From: Gossypium raimondii
Lineage: Eukaryota > Streptophyta > Magnoliopsida > Malvales > Malvaceae
Assembly (NCBI RefSeq): GCF_025698545.1
Contig: NC_068577.1
Location: 1,612,001-1,676,000, forward strand
Length of the DNA stretch: 64,000 nucleotides
Direction of reading: 5' to 3'
The notes beneath the pieces were generated by a model. The model saw nothing but the letters and a program-made list of their open reading frames with translations. It was not told the origin of the DNA and searched no databases. The position numbers were made by a program, and so were the translations under genes. Below are positions 62,935 to 64,000 of the stretch, in pieces (position 1 is the first letter of the stretch; each line of letters opens with the position of its first letter).

Positions 62935-63500
62935 GCTTGAGGACAAGCAAAGACTTAAGTGTGGGGGAGTTTGATCTGTCATAATTTGACATGTCAAATT
63001 AGGCTTCACGTTACGTTTAAAGAGCTTGTTTCTGAACAATCTACATGTTTTTGTTGTGTTGTTATTTTTTTTTTCATTTTTTGCCTTAATAAGTGAAATA
63101 ATGCGTTTCATACCACTTTTGAGACCCGAAATGGCCAAATGAGCTATTGGGGACCTAACGGTTGATTGAGTGTTGTATGGAGTCATCTGAAGCCCGAACT
63201 TGATCGAAAACATCACTTAGAAGGGGTATCGTGATATTAAAACTTGAAAGTCGTGATACCCCTAACAATATTGAATTGAAAAGGATCAAGGCCATCTACA
63301 GTGGTATTGCGATACCCAACTTCCAAGGATTCCCTCAAGTCAAGATTGACGTGGGTATCGCGATACTCCTAATGAGAAGACAAAAAATGACTACAGGGAT
63401 AGTCCTTATCCAACTTCAACACCAATAAAAAAACTAGCTAATGCGGAGCGTGTGTGAAGTTTGTTTTTTTGAACCCTCATAATTTATCAGATTTTCAAGA
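62935..63500 (+). mobile_element. Gypsy polypurine tract and start of 3' LTR
   Basis: The phrase 'gaggacaagcaaagac' then 'aagtgtgggggagtttgat' is a hallmark of plant Gypsy elements just before the 3' LTR. The LTR would begin TGATCTGTC at about 62969. It includes a hairpin (ggggtatc...gataccc, 63219-63260) and the palindrome GGTATCGCGATAC (63355-63367). No TSD or right end is identified, so the limits are approximate. Confidence 0.6.
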
Positions 63501-63762
63501 CAATTTTTTTAAAAGAAGAAATCAATAAATCAACGCTTGTAGTTCCCACAAAAATCTTGCCTTGAAACCTATTAATATTGTATTGAAATTGAAAAAAAAA
63601 CACTTGAAAGTGACTAAAAATATGTTATCATGAATGTTTGATAAAACATGAGGACTATTCATGATATTTTCCTTTTCCCATTTGAGCCAAAAAAAAAAGA
63701 AAGAAAGAAAGAAGAAGAAGAATTACATATAATTGATCTCAACCATTTTTGGGTTTTTTACA

Positions 63763-64000
63763 TAAATAGGTTGAAAAAAAAATTTTACTCAAATAGGGTG
63801 TCAGAAAAAGTATTTACCAAAATGGGTTACTTTTTTCATTGGAGCCTATTAGATAGGCGCCAATGAATAAAATAATAATAATTTTTTTTGAATAAAATAT
63901 TTTTTATATTTTTTAATAATTTTTTAAAAAATACGGGTCAAAATACTGATCAACGGTCGGGTCGGGTCGGGTGGCGCCTATCGTAGGCGCCAATGAAGGT
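63763..64000. mobile_element. Left end of a second GGCGCC inverted-repeat element, cut by the window edge
   Basis: Shows the same order as the element at 655-2283: 'tagggtgtcagaaaaagtat', 'ttggagcctattagatagg', GGCGCCAATGAAT, a poly-T stretch, 'tacgggtcaaaatac', then 'gggtcgggtggcgcctatcg'. The interior continues past the window. Confidence 0.7.

Overview
The window is nuclear DNA from a flowering plant. The gene structures (plant-type actin introns, an alpha-expansin, a Dof transcription factor), the very AT-rich intergenic DNA and the dense layers of decayed retrotransposons and MITEs point to a dicot. Several repeat families look like those I remember from Gossypium (cotton) and other Malvaceae. 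That assignment rests on memory and was not tested by any search.

Only four protein genes and two tRNA genes look intact. On the + strand there is an alpha-expansin with three exons (18334-19277, 258 aa) and an intronless gene of unknown function that looks plant-conserved (26472-27143, 223 aa). On the - strand there is a complete four-exon actin (29468-30835, 377 aa), with a likely leader intron and TATA box upstream, and a two-exon Dof zinc-finger transcription factor (40281-41232, 279 aa). Two identical tRNA-Glu(UUC) genes (4196-4267 and 9575-9646) lie in a direct segmental duplication. The four protein genes share no operon-like relationship. They are spaced 8-13 kb apart and separated by mobile elements.

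Layout. 0-2.3 kb: a long-terminal-inverted-repeat element with GGCGCC palindromes and an internal short tandem array. 2.3-13 kb: AT-rich DNA, the tRNA-Glu duplication and a LINE ORF1 fragment. 13-25 kb: two Copia-like solo LTRs, the expansin gene, a non-autonomous hAT element with target duplications and a broken hAT transposase. 25-31 kb: the unknown gene and actin. 32-38 kb: a MITE, an LTR fragment and a LINE 3' end with RNase H. 40-41 kb: Dof. 42.4-47.8 kb: a solo LTR nested in another solo LTR. 48.7-55 kb: decayed Gypsy RNase H, another LTR-in-LTR nest and a duplicated block. 57-60 kb: a possible Copia LTR/PBS and a long-TIR element. 63-64 kb: a Gypsy polypurine tract with LTR start, then the edge of a second GGCGCC element that runs out of the window.

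I found no convincing new biological system. The points most worth a second look are the unknown 223-aa gene, the GGCGCC element family, the nested solo LTRs with a perfect target duplication, and the duplicated tRNA-Glu block.
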